A stretch of DNA of 64,000 nucleotides, taken from Massilibacillus massiliensis (GTDB taxonomy: Bacteria; Bacillota; Negativicutes; FLKF01). Below are positions 35,102-45,075 of the stretch, in pieces. The position numbers and the translations under genes were made by a program. Position 1 is the first letter of the stretch, and each line of letters starts with the position of its first letter. Where the stretch lies: NCBI RefSeq assembly GCF_900086705.1, contig NZ_LT575483.1:3577533-3641532 (forward strand), read 5' to 3'. Below the pieces are notes generated by a model that was not told the origin of the DNA, searched no databases, and saw nothing but the letters and a program-made list of their open reading frames with translations.

Positions 35102-36604
35102 TTGGCATATTATTTTAGTGAACCATCGCATACTTTTGGGGAGTATTTATTAGTTCCAGGGTATTCTTCTAAAGAGTGTTTTCCAAATAACGTAAGTTTA
35201 AAAACTCCACTTGTAAAATTTAAAAAAGGTGAACAACCTGCGATCACAATGAACATTCCTATGACCTCGGCTATTATGCAAGCAGTTTCTGATGATAAAA
35301 TGGCGATTGCTCTTGCGAAAGAGGGCGGCGTTTCCTTTATCTATGGGTCTCAATCCATCGAGAGTGAAGCTGCTATGGTTTCGAGAGTGAAAAATTATAA
35401 GTCTGGATTTGTTGGCAGTGATTCTAATATAAAACCTACAACGACTTTAGGTGAAATCCTCGATTTGAAAGAAAAAACTGGACATTCAACGATGGCGGTT
35501 ACCGATGATGGTACACCTACTGGTAAATTGGTGGGGATCGTAACAAGTCGTGATTATCGTGTAAGCAGAATGAGCAAAGATGTTAAGGCTGAAGAATTTA
35601 TGACGCCATTTAGCAAATTGATTCATGCCGATGCCGATACGACATTGAAAGAAGCAAACGATCTAATTTGGGAACATAAATTAAACATGCTTCCACTGAT
35701 TGATAAAGATCAACGTCTGAAATACATGGTATTTAGAAAAGATTATTCTGATAACAAAGAAAATGAAAATGAACTGATTGACGCGAAAAAGAGATATATC
35801 GTGGGTGCAGGTATTAATACACGTGACTATGCAGAACGTGTTCCAGCTTTGATTGAAGCGGGTGCAGATGTACTTTGTATTGATTCTTCGGAAGGTTTTT
35901 CCGAATGGCAAAAAATCACTTTAGAATATGTTCATAAAAATTTTGGTGAGCAAGTAAAAGTTGGTGCTGGCAATGTAGTCGATAGAGAAGGTTTTCGTTT
36001 CTTAGCAGAAGCAGGCGCTGATTTTATTAAAGTTGGTATTGGCGGCGGTTCTATTTGTATTACGAGAGAACAAAAGGGAATTGGTCGTGGACAAGCAACT
36101 TCGCTTATCGATGTGATTGCTGCACGAGATGAGTATTTCAAAGAAACTGGTGTATATATTCCAGTTTGCTCTGACGGTGGTATTGTACATGATTATCATA
36201 TGACATTAGCATTTGCAATCGGTGCTGATTTTGTAATGCTTGGCAGATATTTCTCCCGTTTCGACGAAAGTCCTACAAACAAAGTTAAAATTAACGGAAA
36301 TTACTTAAAAGAGTATTGGGGCGAAGGCTCTAATCGTGCAAGAAACTGGCAACGTTATGATATGGGCGGCGATAAGAAATTATCCTTTGAAGAAGGGGTA
36401 GATTCTTATGTTCCATATGCAGGAAGTTTAAAAGATAATGTTGACGTTACGTTGAGCAAAGTGCGTTCTACGATGTGTAATTGTGGTGCGTTAAGTCTTC
36501 CTGAATTCAGAGAAAAGGCAAAAATCACATTGGTGTCTTCAACAAGTATTGTTGAGGGCGGTTCACATGATGTTATTCTTAAAGATAAATTTTCTCGTGA
36601 TTAA
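35102..36604 (+). CDS. guaB: IMP dehydrogenase
   Basis: 500 residues from TTG 35102 with AAGGGG eight bases before. It oxidises IMP to XMP with NAD, the first committed step to GMP. The catalytic loop is [17 protein letters not shown] with Cys319, a variant of the common GPGSICTTR. Two CBS domains (residues ~105-220) carry [16 protein letters not shown] and [25 protein letters not shown] and [11 protein letters not shown] close the barrel. The [17 protein letters not shown] loop indicates a divergent IMPDH clade. Single-gene unit with its own promoter. Confidence 0.92.
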   Translation: MAYYFSEPSHTFGEYLLVPGYSSKECFPNNVSLKTPLVKFKKGEQPAITMNIPMTSAIMQAVSDDKMAIALAKEGGVSFIYGSQSIESEAAMVSRVKNYKSGFVGSDSNIKPTTTLGEILDLKEKTGHSTMAVTDDGTPTGKLVGIVTSRDYRVSRMSKDVKAEEFMTPFSKLIHADADTTLKEANDLIWEHKLNMLPLIDKDQRLKYMVFRKDYSDNKENENELIDAKKRYIVGAGINTRDYAERVPALIEAGADVLCIDSSEGFSEWQKITLEYVHKNFGEQVKVGAGNVVDREGFRFLAEAGADFIKVGIGGGSICITREQKGIGRGQATSLIDVIAARDEYFKETGVYIPVCSDGGIVHDYHMTLAFAIGADFVMLGRYFSRFDESPTNKVKINGNYLKEYWGEGSNRARNWQRYDMGGDKKLSFEEGVDSYVPYAGSLKDNVDVTLSKVRSTMCNCGALSLPEFREKAKITLVSSTSIVEGGSHDVILKDKFSRD

Positions 36605-36627
36605 TAATCCTAATTAAATCTATGACA

Positions 36628-36770
36628 GATAGGTAGCGGGCTGGCGATAAGCACCCATCTGCGTCGTTACAGTAAGGTGTTGCTCGTCGACGTACATAAT
36701 ACGACTCCTTTGCAACCCCTTACTGTGCCTAGCATCTGGGCACTTCTCGTCAACCGGCAACCTATCTTCG
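36628..36770. repeat. Large imperfect palindrome (~143 bp)
   Basis: ATAGGTAGCGG at the left faces CCGGCAACCTAT at the right. Inside, CACCCATCTG, AGTAAGG and CGTCGACGTA pair with CATCTGGG, CCCCTTACT and TACGAC, so the whole could fold as one long hairpin. It is followed by CTTCG...TAGTTTATAAGTGGAACG, also present at 33055-33083. It is probably a repeated extragenic palindromic element. Confidence 0.65.
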
Positions 36771-36804
36771 TACTAGTTTATAAGTGGAACGAGTGTAGTT
36801 TTTT

Positions 36805-36839
36805 CTATCAACAAATAATATAATTTTATTTGTTGATAG
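36805..36839 (+). other. Perfect hairpin in the guaB downstream region
   Basis: CTATCAACAAATA pairs with TATTTGTTGATAG around ATATAATTT-type loop sequence. No T-run follows directly; a terminator lies right after it. Confidence 0.6.
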
Positions 36840-36842
36840 TCT

Positions 36843-36875
36843 AAGGCATCGATCAATGTGTCGATGCCTTTTGTT
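36843..36875 (+). terminator. Intrinsic terminator
   Basis: AAGGCATCGA pairs with TCGATGCCTT, then TTGTTTTG. It probably ends guaB read-through before the next gene. Confidence 0.7.
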
Positions 36876-36978
36876 TTGCAGCCTTTTGAATTTTTGACAT
36901 AAGTATGATAGAATGAAACAAATTATGGAATCCTCATGATATCTAAGTTTGTGCAATTTATTGGTGGGAGGAAAGCAA

Positions 36979-38151
36979 ATGAAAAAGGGTATAAGTAAAG
37001 TGATTTACATATTAATTTGCTTGTCTTTAATAAGTGTGGGTGTTTTGGGATGTGGTTCACAAGAGAGCAGTGAACCGACGAATGAAATTTTACTTGGGGG
37101 AAATTATGAACTTACAGGTGGTTTAGCGGCAGTTGGTAAACAGACTGTAAATGGAATAAATTTAGCGATCAAACAAGCAAATGCAAATGGCGGAGTTCTG
37201 GGAAAACAAATTAAATTTATTGTTGCCGACAATAAATCAGAACCATCCGAAGCTGCAAATGCTGTGACAAAGTTAATCAATACAGATAGAGTTAAATTGG
37301 TCTTCGGTTCAGTTGCAAGTTCGAACGTATTGGCGGCAGTACAAATTGCTGAGGATACAAAAGTTCCTTTAATTACAGCAACTGCTACGAATCCGACCAT
37401 TACGGTCAATGATGGTAAAGTAAGAAATTATATTTTTAGAACGTGTTTCATTGATCCGTTTCAAGGGCAAATTATGGCCAATTTTGCTTTGAATACATTG
37501 CAGGCACAAACGGCAGCAATTTATGTCGATAGTAGTTCTGATTATTCTAAAGGGTTAGCGACGGTTTTTGAGCAGAACTTTACGAAGCAAGGTGGCAAGG
37601 TTTTAGTTAAGGAAGCTTTTTTACAGAAAGATCAGGATTTTAAGGCAACGCTTACAAAGATTAAGGCGTTGAATCCAGATGTTCTTTTTATTCCGGCTTA
37701 TTATGAAGAAGTTGGGAAGATCTTGAAGCAAGCCAATGAGTTAGGAATTAAGGCAAAGTTACTGGGAACAGATGGCTGGGATGATCCTAAATTGATTGAA
37801 ATTGCTGGAGTCAAAGCGGTAGAAGGTGCATACTTTAGCAATCATTATTCGCCCCAAGACACCGATCCTAATGTAGTCAAATTTGTGGAGAGTTACAGAG
37901 CGGAGTATCAGCAGGAACCAAGTGCCTTAGCGGTGCTTGGCTATGACGCAGCATTGGTTGTGATCGATGCAATAAAAAGAGCAGGCAGCGATGATCCGGA
38001 AAAAATTCGTCAGGCCTTAGCAGAGACAAAAAAATTACAAATTACGACGGGATTGCTTAGTATTGATGAAAATCATAATGCAATCAAACCCGTTGTAGTT
38101 GTTGAATTAAAAGATGGAAAACAGATTTTTAAAGAAAAAATCATTCCTTGA
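36979..38151 (+). CDS. Branched-chain amino acid-type ABC transporter binding lipoprotein
   Basis: 390 residues from ATG 36979 (GGGAGG eight bases before); an in-frame GTG at 36949 would place residues before the signal peptide. Lipobox VGVLGCGS gives a lipid-anchored protein. The mature part is a type I periplasmic binding protein of the LivJ family: GGNYELTGGLAAVGKQT, then GVLGKQIKFIVADN, FGSVASSNVLAAVQIAED and LGTDGWDDPKL. The ligand is probably an amino acid or small carboxylate. No permease or ATPase genes are adjacent, so the transporter partners must be elsewhere. Confidence 0.85.
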   Translation: MKKGISKVIYILICLSLISVGVLGCGSQESSEPTNEILLGGNYELTGGLAAVGKQTVNGINLAIKQANANGGVLGKQIKFIVADNKSEPSEAANAVTKLINTDRVKLVFGSVASSNVLAAVQIAEDTKVPLITATATNPTITVNDGKVRNYIFRTCFIDPFQGQIMANFALNTLQAQTAAIYVDSSSDYSKGLATVFEQNFTKQGGKVLVKEAFLQKDQDFKATLTKIKALNPDVLFIPAYYEEVGKILKQANELGIKAKLLGTDGWDDPKLIEIAGVKAVEGAYFSNHYSPQDTDPNVVKFVESYRAEYQQEPSALAVLGYDAALVVIDAIKRAGSDDPEKIRQALAETKKLQITTGLLSIDENHNAIKPVVVVELKDGKQIFKEKIIP

Positions 38152-38198
38152 AAAATTGCCGGGAAATGATCAGAGCTATTAAAAACAATATTTTTAAG

Positions 38199-38248
38199 AA
38201 AACATAGGGGGTTGTTACATTTTAATGCGACAACCCCCTATGTTTTTT
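38199..38248 (+). terminator. Intrinsic terminator after the binding protein gene
   Basis: AAAACATAGGGGGTTGT pairs with ACAACCCCCTATGTTTT (17 bp), followed by TTGTTG. Confidence 0.85.
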
Positions 38249-38416
38249 GTTGAAAAAGAAAAAATCTTGAAATTTTATCTGTGAAAGGTTAAACTATGAC
38301 TAGTGTACTTTTTTATCAGTTCAATTCAGTTTTATGGTAAGACGGTGAATTTAGTGCATAATAAAGAAAAAAATCTTGTTTTTAATATAACAAAAGCAGT
38401 GTAAGGGAGCTTGTGA

Positions 38417-39001
38417 ATGGAGAGTTTAACAGCAGTATTATTAGAATGGGGTTTGATGGGATTAATTGTTGCTTCGTTTACGGAGTCTTTTTGTTCACCT
38501 ATTTTACCGGATGTGATATTACTGCCGCTGGCATTGTCAAATCCACATATGGCAATCTACTACGGTGTAGTTGCTACCGTTGTTTCGGTTTTAGGAGGAT
38601 TTGTCGGATATGCAATTGGTCAAAAATGGGGTATGACCGTAGTGCATAAAGTAATGTCAGATAAATATGCACATAAAATTCAGGAGTTCGCAGAGAGTAA
38701 AAATGTTTCCTGGACCATATTTTTGGCGGCGATGTCACCAATTCCGTATAAATGTGTAAGTATTTCAGCCGGCGCATTTAATGTAAAATGGTCGGTGTTT
38801 ATTGTGGCATCCTTGCTAGGACGGGCAAAAAGATTTTTCTTAGAAGCAGTGGTTATTTATTATTTTGGTGAACCGGCAGTACGGTTTTTCCAAAATAACA
38901 CGATGGAAATGGCAGTAATCTCAGTTCTGATTGTTGTTGCTTTAGCTTTGGGAATCTATTTATACAAACGTTATAAAAGAAATAAATTGCAGACAGAGTA
39001 A
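38417..39001 (+). CDS. YqaA/DedA-type (VTT domain) membrane protein
   Basis: 194 residues, ATG after AAGGGAG. Membrane segments and the VTT/SNARE-associated pattern are visible: ESFCSPILPDVILLPLAL, VVSVLGGFVGYAIGQKWG, and MSPIPYKCVSISAGAF with the conserved proline near a re-entrant loop. The family is linked to lipid (undecaprenyl phosphate or phospholipid) scrambling. Single gene. Confidence 0.82.
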   Translation: MESLTAVLLEWGLMGLIVASFTESFCSPILPDVILLPLALSNPHMAIYYGVVATVVSVLGGFVGYAIGQKWGMTVVHKVMSDKYAHKIQEFAESKNVSWTIFLAAMSPIPYKCVSISAGAFNVKWSVFIVASLLGRAKRFFLEAVVIYYFGEPAVRFFQNNTMEMAVISVLIVVALALGIYLYKRYKRNKLQTE

Positions 39002-39009
39002 ATCATAAG

Positions 39010-39065
39010 AATAGAGAAAGAACGTATGAGATCAATGTCATATAGATACGTTCTTTCTCTATTTA
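39010..39065 (+). terminator. Intrinsic terminator after the YqaA-like gene
   Basis: AATAGAGAAAGAACGTAT pairs with ATACGTTCTTTCTCTATT. The T-run is short. Confidence 0.75.
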
Positions 39066-39115
39066 AATTGTATGTATATAATTTTGCTATGCAGGGATAC
39101 AATGGGAGAATTTAA

Positions 39116-39916
39116 ATGAAAAAGATTATATTTTTGGATATTGATGGAACTTTGATTGATGGCAGCCATGGTATGTTGTCTATGAGTGAATGTACAAAAA
39201 ATGCAATTCGTGAAGTGCAGGCAGCTGGTCATTATGTTTTCATTGCTTCAGGCAGACCGTTTGCTTTTATTGATCAAGAAATCCTTCGGTTTGGTTTTGA
39301 TGGATTTGTTTTGATGAATGGTGCTGTTGTTATCGTCAATGATGAATTTATTTACAAAAAAGCTTTGGACAAGAAGTTTATTACAGAGGCAATTACGCTC
39401 TTTGAGAAAAATCGTATTGAGTATGTATTACAGGGCGAGAAACAAGTTTATTTAAAAGATGAATATAAAAAACTGCATGATTATTTTGATACCTATGGTA
39501 TTTCAAAAGAATATTTTATGAATGACTATGCTGTGGAAAGTTTAGATGTTTATAAGTTAGAAATGATGTGTGAAGATGCAAAAGGGCAAGAACTTTGCAA
39601 ATCGTTTGCAAAGTACAATGTAACATATTTACAAGATCCTACCCGAGGCATGAAGTTTGAAATTTATGCGAAACAAGAAACAAAAGCAACGGGTATCTTG
39701 AAAATACTGGATCATTTTCATTTATCCATTGAGGACAGTTATGCTTTTGGCGATGGGTTAAATGATATTGAGATGCTGGAAACGGTGGGGAATGGAATTG
39801 CAATGGGCAACGCAAGCGAGTTTGTCAAGCAGCATGCAAACTACGTTGTTCGCACGGTACAGCAAGATGGTGTGGCTGAAGGATTGGAAAAGTACGTTTT
39901 ACATAAAAAGAACTAA
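39116..39916 (+). CDS. Cof-type HAD-superfamily phosphatase
   Basis: 266 residues. Motif I FLDIDGTLIDG (Asp8, Asp10), motif II IASGRPFAF, Lys-bearing MKFEIYAKQETKATG and motif IV FGDGLNDIEML identify a class IIB (Cof) HAD hydrolase. Such enzymes dephosphorylate sugar phosphates, FMN or pyridoxal phosphate; the substrate cannot be read from sequence. Single gene with a terminator downstream. Confidence 0.88.
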   Translation: MKKIIFLDIDGTLIDGSHGMLSMSECTKNAIREVQAAGHYVFIASGRPFAFIDQEILRFGFDGFVLMNGAVVIVNDEFIYKKALDKKFITEAITLFEKNRIEYVLQGEKQVYLKDEYKKLHDYFDTYGISKEYFMNDYAVESLDVYKLEMMCEDAKGQELCKSFAKYNVTYLQDPTRGMKFEIYAKQETKATGILKILDHFHLSIEDSYAFGDGLNDIEMLETVGNGIAMGNASEFVKQHANYVVRTVQQDGVAEGLEKYVLHKKN

Positions 39917-39947
39917 TTTTGTAAGGCTTTTTAGGTTTTGAAATCGC

Positions 39948-39996
39948 AAGATAAGTTGATTTTTCTTTGGATAAAGCAACTTATCTTTTATTTTTA
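39948..39996 (+). terminator. Intrinsic terminator after the HAD gene
   Basis: AAGATAAGTTG pairs with CAACTTATCTT, followed by TTATTTTT. Confidence 0.8.
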
Positions 39997-40004
39997 AATA
40001 ATGT

Positions 40005-40032
40005 TTGACTTTTTGACTTTTTGCGGTATAAT
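40005..40032 (+). promoter_or_regulatory. Promoter of clpB with tandem TTTGACT heptads
   Basis: TTGACT (40005-40010) and TATAAT (40027-40032) are 16 bases apart. The -35 belongs to two tandem TTTGACT heptads, 8 bases apart in register. The reverse complement, AGTCAAA, resembles a CtsR half-site, but CtsR sites repeat every 10 bases. No CIRCE palindrome is seen. Confidence 0.65.
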
Positions 40033-40115
40033 AAAAATCAAAGAAAATTAGTAATAATTTCTTATTCGTCGTACAAGAATAAAAAAGAATGAAAGATCGG
40101 TAGGAGGGATTTCGT

Positions 40116-42695
40116 ATGGCACAAGAAAAATATACGCAAAGAGTGATGGCAGTTCTGCAAGATGCACAACAGATGGCAGCGCTTCATTATCACCAAGAAA
40201 TTACTACACGCCATTTACTCCTTGCTTTGGCAAAAGAAAGCGAAGGGTTATTGTATACCATATTTAGTGAGTGTAATGTTGATGTGCAGTTATTAAAGGC
40301 TAGATTAGAGCAATCGTTGAAAAAACAACCGAGTGTACGTGGAGAAAATTTGGGGCTTCGGATGAATACAGCGATGATTCGGGTACTTGCTCTGGCGGAA
40401 AAACTAGCTGTAGAAATGAAAGATGAATATATCAGCACGGAACATTTACTGCTTGCTGTGGTTGAAGATGGTGATCAAGATGTTGTGGATATCTGCAGGG
40501 AATTCGGTTTGCATAAAAGCAAGATGAAATCCACGATTAAAACACATCGTAAAGAAAATGTGACGAGTGATAATCCGGAAGAAGGATATAAAGCTTTAGC
40601 GAAATATGGACGCGATTTGACAGAGCAAGCGAAGAAAGGCAAACTTGACCCAGTCATCGGGCGTGACGATGAAATTAGACGAGGAATAGAAATTTTATCA
40701 AGACGTACGAAAAATAATCCGGTACTGATCGGTGAGCCTGGTGTTGGGAAAACGGCAATTGTAGAAGGTTTGGCAAGAAGGATTGTTGCGGGTGATGTGC
40801 CGGAATCCTTGAAGAATAAAACCTTATATTCATTGGATTTAGGTTCAATGGTTGCAGGTTCTAAATTTAGAGGAGAGTTTGAAGAACGTCTGAAATCAGT
40901 CTTGACTGAAATTGCAAAGTCAGATGGACAAATATTATTATTTATTGACGAAGTGCATACGGTCGTTGGTGCCGGTGCGGCTGAAGGGGCAATGGATGCC
41001 GGCAATATCTTAAAGCCAATGCTGGCGCGCGGCGAGCTTCGGTGTATTGGTGCAACGACGTTAAATGAGTACCGTAAATATATTGAAAAAGATACAGCTT
41101 TAGAAAGAAGATTTCAACCGGTCTTTGTCGGTCAGCCAACCGTGGAAGATACGATTTCAATTTTGCGTGGCTTAAAAGAACGTTACGAAGTGCATCATGG
41201 GGTAAGAATTCGTGACACTGCGTTGGTATCAGCGGCGGTATTATCAGATCGATATATTTCGGATCGTTTTTTGCCGGATAAAGCGATCGATTTGGTGGAT
41301 GAAGCGGCAGCGAAACTTCGTACAGAAATAGAGTCTATGCCGAGTCAGTTGGATGACGTACTTAGAAAGATTATGCAGCTTGAGATTGAAGAGCAGGCAT
41401 TAAAGAAGGAAAATGATGCTGCATCTAAAGAAAAACTTGATTCGATTATCAAGGAAAAGGAAAGATTGCAGGCTGCATCAGATAGCTTAAAAGTAAAATG
41501 GGAAGGTGAAAAACAAGCCATTTTGCGTGTGCGGGCGATTAAGAAAGAAATTGATGCTGTAAAAAGCGAAATGGAAACAGCTGAACGTGCGTATGACTTG
41601 AATCGATTGTCGGAATTGAAGTATGGTAAAATGCCGGAGCTTGAAAAACAATTACAGGCGGAAGAAAATTCTCTTGCGACAAACGACAATCATGATCAGT
41701 TGCTAAAAGAAGAAGTCGGGGAAGAAGATATTGCAAAGGTTGTGAGTCGATGGACGGGAATTCCTGTGACCAAAATGCTGACAGGTGAACGCGAAAAGTT
41801 AGTGCATTTACAAGAGATTCTTCATGAACGTGTCGTGGGACAAGATGAAGCAGTCCGTGTTGTCAGTGAAGCGATCATTCGGGCTAGAGCAGGAATTAAA
41901 GATCCGAATCGTCCAATTGGTTCGTTTATATTTCTTGGACCAACCGGTGTCGGAAAAACTGAGCTGGCAAAAGCGCTGGCTGAATGTCTGTTTGACGATG
42001 AACGAAATATCGTGCGACTAGACATGAGTGAATATATGGAAAAACATTCTGTGGCACGTTTAATTGGTGCCCCTCCTGGTTATGTTGGGTATGATGAGGG
42101 CGGACAATTGACGGAAGCTGTACGGCGTCGCCCTTACAGTGTAGTGCTGCTTGATGAAATTGAGAAAGCGCATACGGATGTTTTCAATGTTTTGTTGCAG
42201 ATCTTGGATGATGGACGTTTGACAGATAGCAAGGGTAGAACTGTAAACTTTAAAAATACGGTTATCATTATGACGTCAAACTTAGGCTCGCATGAAATTT
42301 TACAAAAAGAATTTGCTGAGGCAGAAAAAGCTGTCTTGGATATCTTAAAAAATTATTTTAGGCCAGAATTTTTAAATCGGCTGGACGATATCATCGTCTT
42401 TAAAGGACTAGCGAAAGACCAAGTAAAATCAATCTCCGGCATTCTCTTAAGCGCGTTGAATCAACGGCTAGAACGGCAGGTTAAAATCCATTTAAAATGG
42501 AATGATGAAGTATTGAATCTACTGGCTGAGCAAGGATATGATGCCGCTTATGGCGCAAGACCGCTAAGAAGATTGTTAAGCCGATTGGTAGAAACAGAGC
42601 TAAGTAAAAAAATTATTCAGGGCGATGTAGCAGAAGGTGATACAGTTCGCTTGTCAGTTACAGATGATATACTTGTATTTCATGTAGAATCCTAA
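40116..42695 (+). CDS. clpB: ATP-dependent disaggregase ClpB
   Basis: 859 residues, ATG after AGGAGG. Paired Clp N-domain repeats (1-150), AAA1 with Walker A GEPGVGKT (~206) and ILLFIDEVHTVVGAG, a coiled-coil middle domain (~400-540), and AAA2 with GPTGVGKTELAKAL (~608) and RRPYSVVLLDEIEKAH. The long middle domain and the absence of a ClpP-binding (IGF-type) loop mark ClpB rather than ClpC. With DnaK it pulls proteins out of aggregates in the cytoplasm. The promoter upstream has heat-shock-like repeats. Confidence 0.93.
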   Translation: MAQEKYTQRVMAVLQDAQQMAALHYHQEITTRHLLLALAKESEGLLYTIFSECNVDVQLLKARLEQSLKKQPSVRGENLGLRMNTAMIRVLALAEKLAVEMKDEYISTEHLLLAVVEDGDQDVVDICREFGLHKSKMKSTIKTHRKENVTSDNPEEGYKALAKYGRDLTEQAKKGKLDPVIGRDDEIRRGIEILSRRTKNNPVLIGEPGVGKTAIVEGLARRIVAGDVPESLKNKTLYSLDLGSMVAGSKFRGEFEERLKSVLTEIAKSDGQILLFIDEVHTVVGAGAAEGAMDAGNILKPMLARGELRCIGATTLNEYRKYIEKDTALERRFQPVFVGQPTVEDTISILRGLKERYEVHHGVRIRDTALVSAAVLSDRYISDRFLPDKAIDLVDEAAAKLRTEIESMPSQLDDVLRKIMQLEIEEQALKKENDAASKEKLDSIIKEKERLQAASDSLKVKWEGEKQAILRVRAIKKEIDAVKSEMETAERAYDLNRLSELKYGKMPELEKQLQAEENSLATNDNHDQLLKEEVGEEDIAKVVSRWTGIPVTKMLTGEREKLVHLQEILHERVVGQDEAVRVVSEAIIRARAGIKDPNRPIGSFIFLGPTGVGKTELAKALAECLFDDERNIVRLDMSEYMEKHSVARLIGAPPGYVGYDEGGQLTEAVRRRPYSVVLLDEIEKAHTDVFNVLLQILDDGRLTDSKGRTVNFKNTVIIMTSNLGSHEILQKEFAEAEKAVLDILKNYFRPEFLNRLDDIIVFKGLAKDQVKSISGILLSALNQRLERQVKIHLKWNDEVLNLLAEQGYDAAYGARPLRRLLSRLVETELSKKIIQGDVAEGDTVRLSVTDDILVFHVES

Positions 42696-42716
42696 ATTAA
42701 AAAAGTAAGAATATAA

Positions 42717-42773
42717 ATATACTCTATAGAGCAAATCAGAAGATGTTGTTTCTATAGGGTATATTTTATTTTT
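42717..42773 (+). terminator. Intrinsic terminator of clpB
   Basis: ATATACTCTATAGA pairs with TCTATAGGGTATAT, followed by TTTATTTTT. Confidence 0.8.
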
Positions 42774-42953
42774 GTTATGTAAATATACAGTAGATAAAAT
42801 CGGTTATACTAATTGCAACAATAAAGAGCAATGGAAAAGAAGTATCATGATATCCTTTGTAGCAAAAATTAAAGACGATGCATACTTTATTTTATCTGAT
42901 TGAGTAGATTGTAATTGTTTAGTTTTTCATATCTTCAAAAAGGGGTTGACTAT

Positions 42954-44804
42954 ATGTGTGGAATTACCGGTTGGATTGATTGGCGTGGAGGATTAGACGC
43001 TAGGCAAAATAAAAAGATTTTATCAAATATGATAGAGACCTTAACGTTAAGAGGTCCTGATGATAGTGGTCAATATGTAAAATCTCGGATTGCTTTTGGG
43101 CATCGTCGTTTAAGTGTTGTTGATCCAAGTAATGGCGCACAGCCGATGATTAAAAAATGCGGGCAGTATGAATATGTTATAACATATAATGGTGAGCTTT
43201 ATAATACGCCGGAATTGCGTAAAGACTTAGAAGCAAAAGGATATACCTTTGCAACAAATTGCGATACGGAAGTTTTACTGGTTTCTTATATTGAGTATGG
43301 GCCTGGATGCGTGGAAAAATTGAATGGTATTTTTGCATTCGGTATTTGGGATGAAGCAAAGGAAAGATTATTTTTAGCGCGGGATCGCATCGGCGTAAAA
43401 CCATTATTTTATGCAGAAAAAGATCAGCAGTTTATCTTTGGTTCGGAAATAAAAACTATATTGGCAAATCCTTTGATTGAACCAAAGGTTGATATGGAAG
43501 GTCTGGCGGAAATTTTCATGGTTGGTCCGGCAAGGACACCTGGGAATGGCGTTTTTCGTGATATAAAAGAATTGAAACCGGGGCATTCACTCATTTATAC
43601 GCGGAACGGGAAACGTACACTTCGCTATTGGTCTTTGGAAAGCAGAGAGCATGAGGATGATTTTGAAACAACGGTTGCAAAAGTGAAAGAATTGCTGATA
43701 GATACAGCGAAAAGACAGCTGGTTGCAGACGTGAAAGTATGTACTTTTTTATCTGGCGGACTGGATTCAAGTGCTTTAACTGCATTGGCTGCACGGCACT
43801 ATAAAGAGAATGATTTAGGACAACTATCGACGTATTCTGTAGATTATATTGATAATGAAAAATATTTTAAAGCAAGTGCTTTTCAGCCGAATTCTGATGC
43901 ACCATGGGTGCTTAAGATGGTGGATGCATATAAAACGGATCACCATAGAATTTTGATAGACAATATTGAGCTGGCAAAGTCATTGCAAAAGGCGACGATT
44001 GCAAGAGATTTTCCTGGAATGGCTGATGTCGATACATCGCTGTATTTATTTTGCCGAGAAATAAAAAAAGGTGCGACAGTTGCTTTATCAGGCGAATGTG
44101 CCGATGAAATCTTTGGCGGATATCCTTGGTTTTATCGTGAAGATATGCTGCAGGCCAATGCATTTCCTTGGTCGCCCAGACCGGCAATGCGTCTCGACTG
44201 GTTAAGTGATTCTGTAAAATCAAGCATGGATTTGGTAGCGTATGCACAGAGTCGTTATGATGATGCTGTAAAGGAAGTTCCAAAACTTCCTGGAGAAGAT
44301 AAAGTTTCAGCAAGAATGCGGGAAATCTTTTATCTTAGCTTGACCCGGTGGATGCCGACATTACTTGACCGCAAAGATCGCATGAGTATGGCGTTCGGGT
44401 TAGAAGTGCGTGTACCGTATTGTGATCATCGGATTGTTGAATATGTTTGGAATGTGCCATGGAGCATGAAAAATTATCAAAACAGAGAAAAAGGATTACT
44501 TAGAGAAGCTTTGACGGGGATCTTGCCTTATGATGTGTTATGGCGTAAAAAGAGTCCATATCCAAAAACACATCATCCGGAGTATTTAAATATTGTACGT
44601 AATTGGGCGCTTGATATATTAAAAGATCCTTCTTCACCACTTGTTCCGTTGATTAATGTAGAAAAAATTAATGAAATAGCAAAGACTGATTTGTCGGCAA
44701 GTAATATTCCTTGGTTTGGACAATTGATGGGCGGGGCACAACTATTTGCTTATTTAATTCAGGCAGATACATGGCTGCGTCACTATAAAGTACAGATTGT
44801 ATAA
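42954..44804 (+). CDS. asnB: Asparagine synthase (glutamine-hydrolysing)
   Basis: 616 residues from ATG 42954. The start must lie here because the glutaminase needs Cys2 at the N-terminus (MCGITGWIDW); the open frame begins 39 bases earlier. The class II amidotransferase domain (1-210) has RGPDDSG and YNGELYN. The synthetase domain has the PP-loop FLSGGLDSSAL (~268) and ALSGECADEIFGGYPWF. It converts aspartate, glutamine and ATP to asparagine. AsnB-type length fits. Single gene. Confidence 0.92.
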   Translation: MCGITGWIDWRGGLDARQNKKILSNMIETLTLRGPDDSGQYVKSRIAFGHRRLSVVDPSNGAQPMIKKCGQYEYVITYNGELYNTPELRKDLEAKGYTFATNCDTEVLLVSYIEYGPGCVEKLNGIFAFGIWDEAKERLFLARDRIGVKPLFYAEKDQQFIFGSEIKTILANPLIEPKVDMEGLAEIFMVGPARTPGNGVFRDIKELKPGHSLIYTRNGKRTLRYWSLESREHEDDFETTVAKVKELLIDTAKRQLVADVKVCTFLSGGLDSSALTALAARHYKENDLGQLSTYSVDYIDNEKYFKASAFQPNSDAPWVLKMVDAYKTDHHRILIDNIELAKSLQKATIARDFPGMADVDTSLYLFCREIKKGATVALSGECADEIFGGYPWFYREDMLQANAFPWSPRPAMRLDWLSDSVKSSMDLVAYAQSRYDDAVKEVPKLPGEDKVSARMREIFYLSLTRWMPTLLDRKDRMSMAFGLEVRVPYCDHRIVEYVWNVPWSMKNYQNREKGLLREALTGILPYDVLWRKKSPYPKTHHPEYLNIVRNWALDILKDPSSPLVPLINVEKINEIAKTDLSASNIPWFGQLMGGAQLFAYLIQADTWLRHYKVQIV

Positions 44805-45075
44805 GCTAACGCATAGTTTAGTGACGAACACATTCAATTTGCTAGATATGACGCTGTTTGAAAAATGAAAAACTCTTCATAAAGAAATCTTCTGTAATAG
44901 GAAGAATTTTAGAATGATTATAAATATAATAAATTTTAAAAAAAATTTACAAGGGATAACGTTTATGATAGTATGATTTCATGAGTGAGTTGCTAAAATT
45001 TTATTGTTTGCATAGTCGTGTTATACGGATGTTATTATATTTTTAGCAATAATTTTTATAAAGGTGGGTAAAAGA
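44805..45075. other. Intergenic stretch, no gene seen
   Basis: AT-rich. A possible promoter TTTACA (44947-44952) with TAGTAT 17 bases on, before the thioesterase gene. No clear terminator for asnB. Confidence 0.4.
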
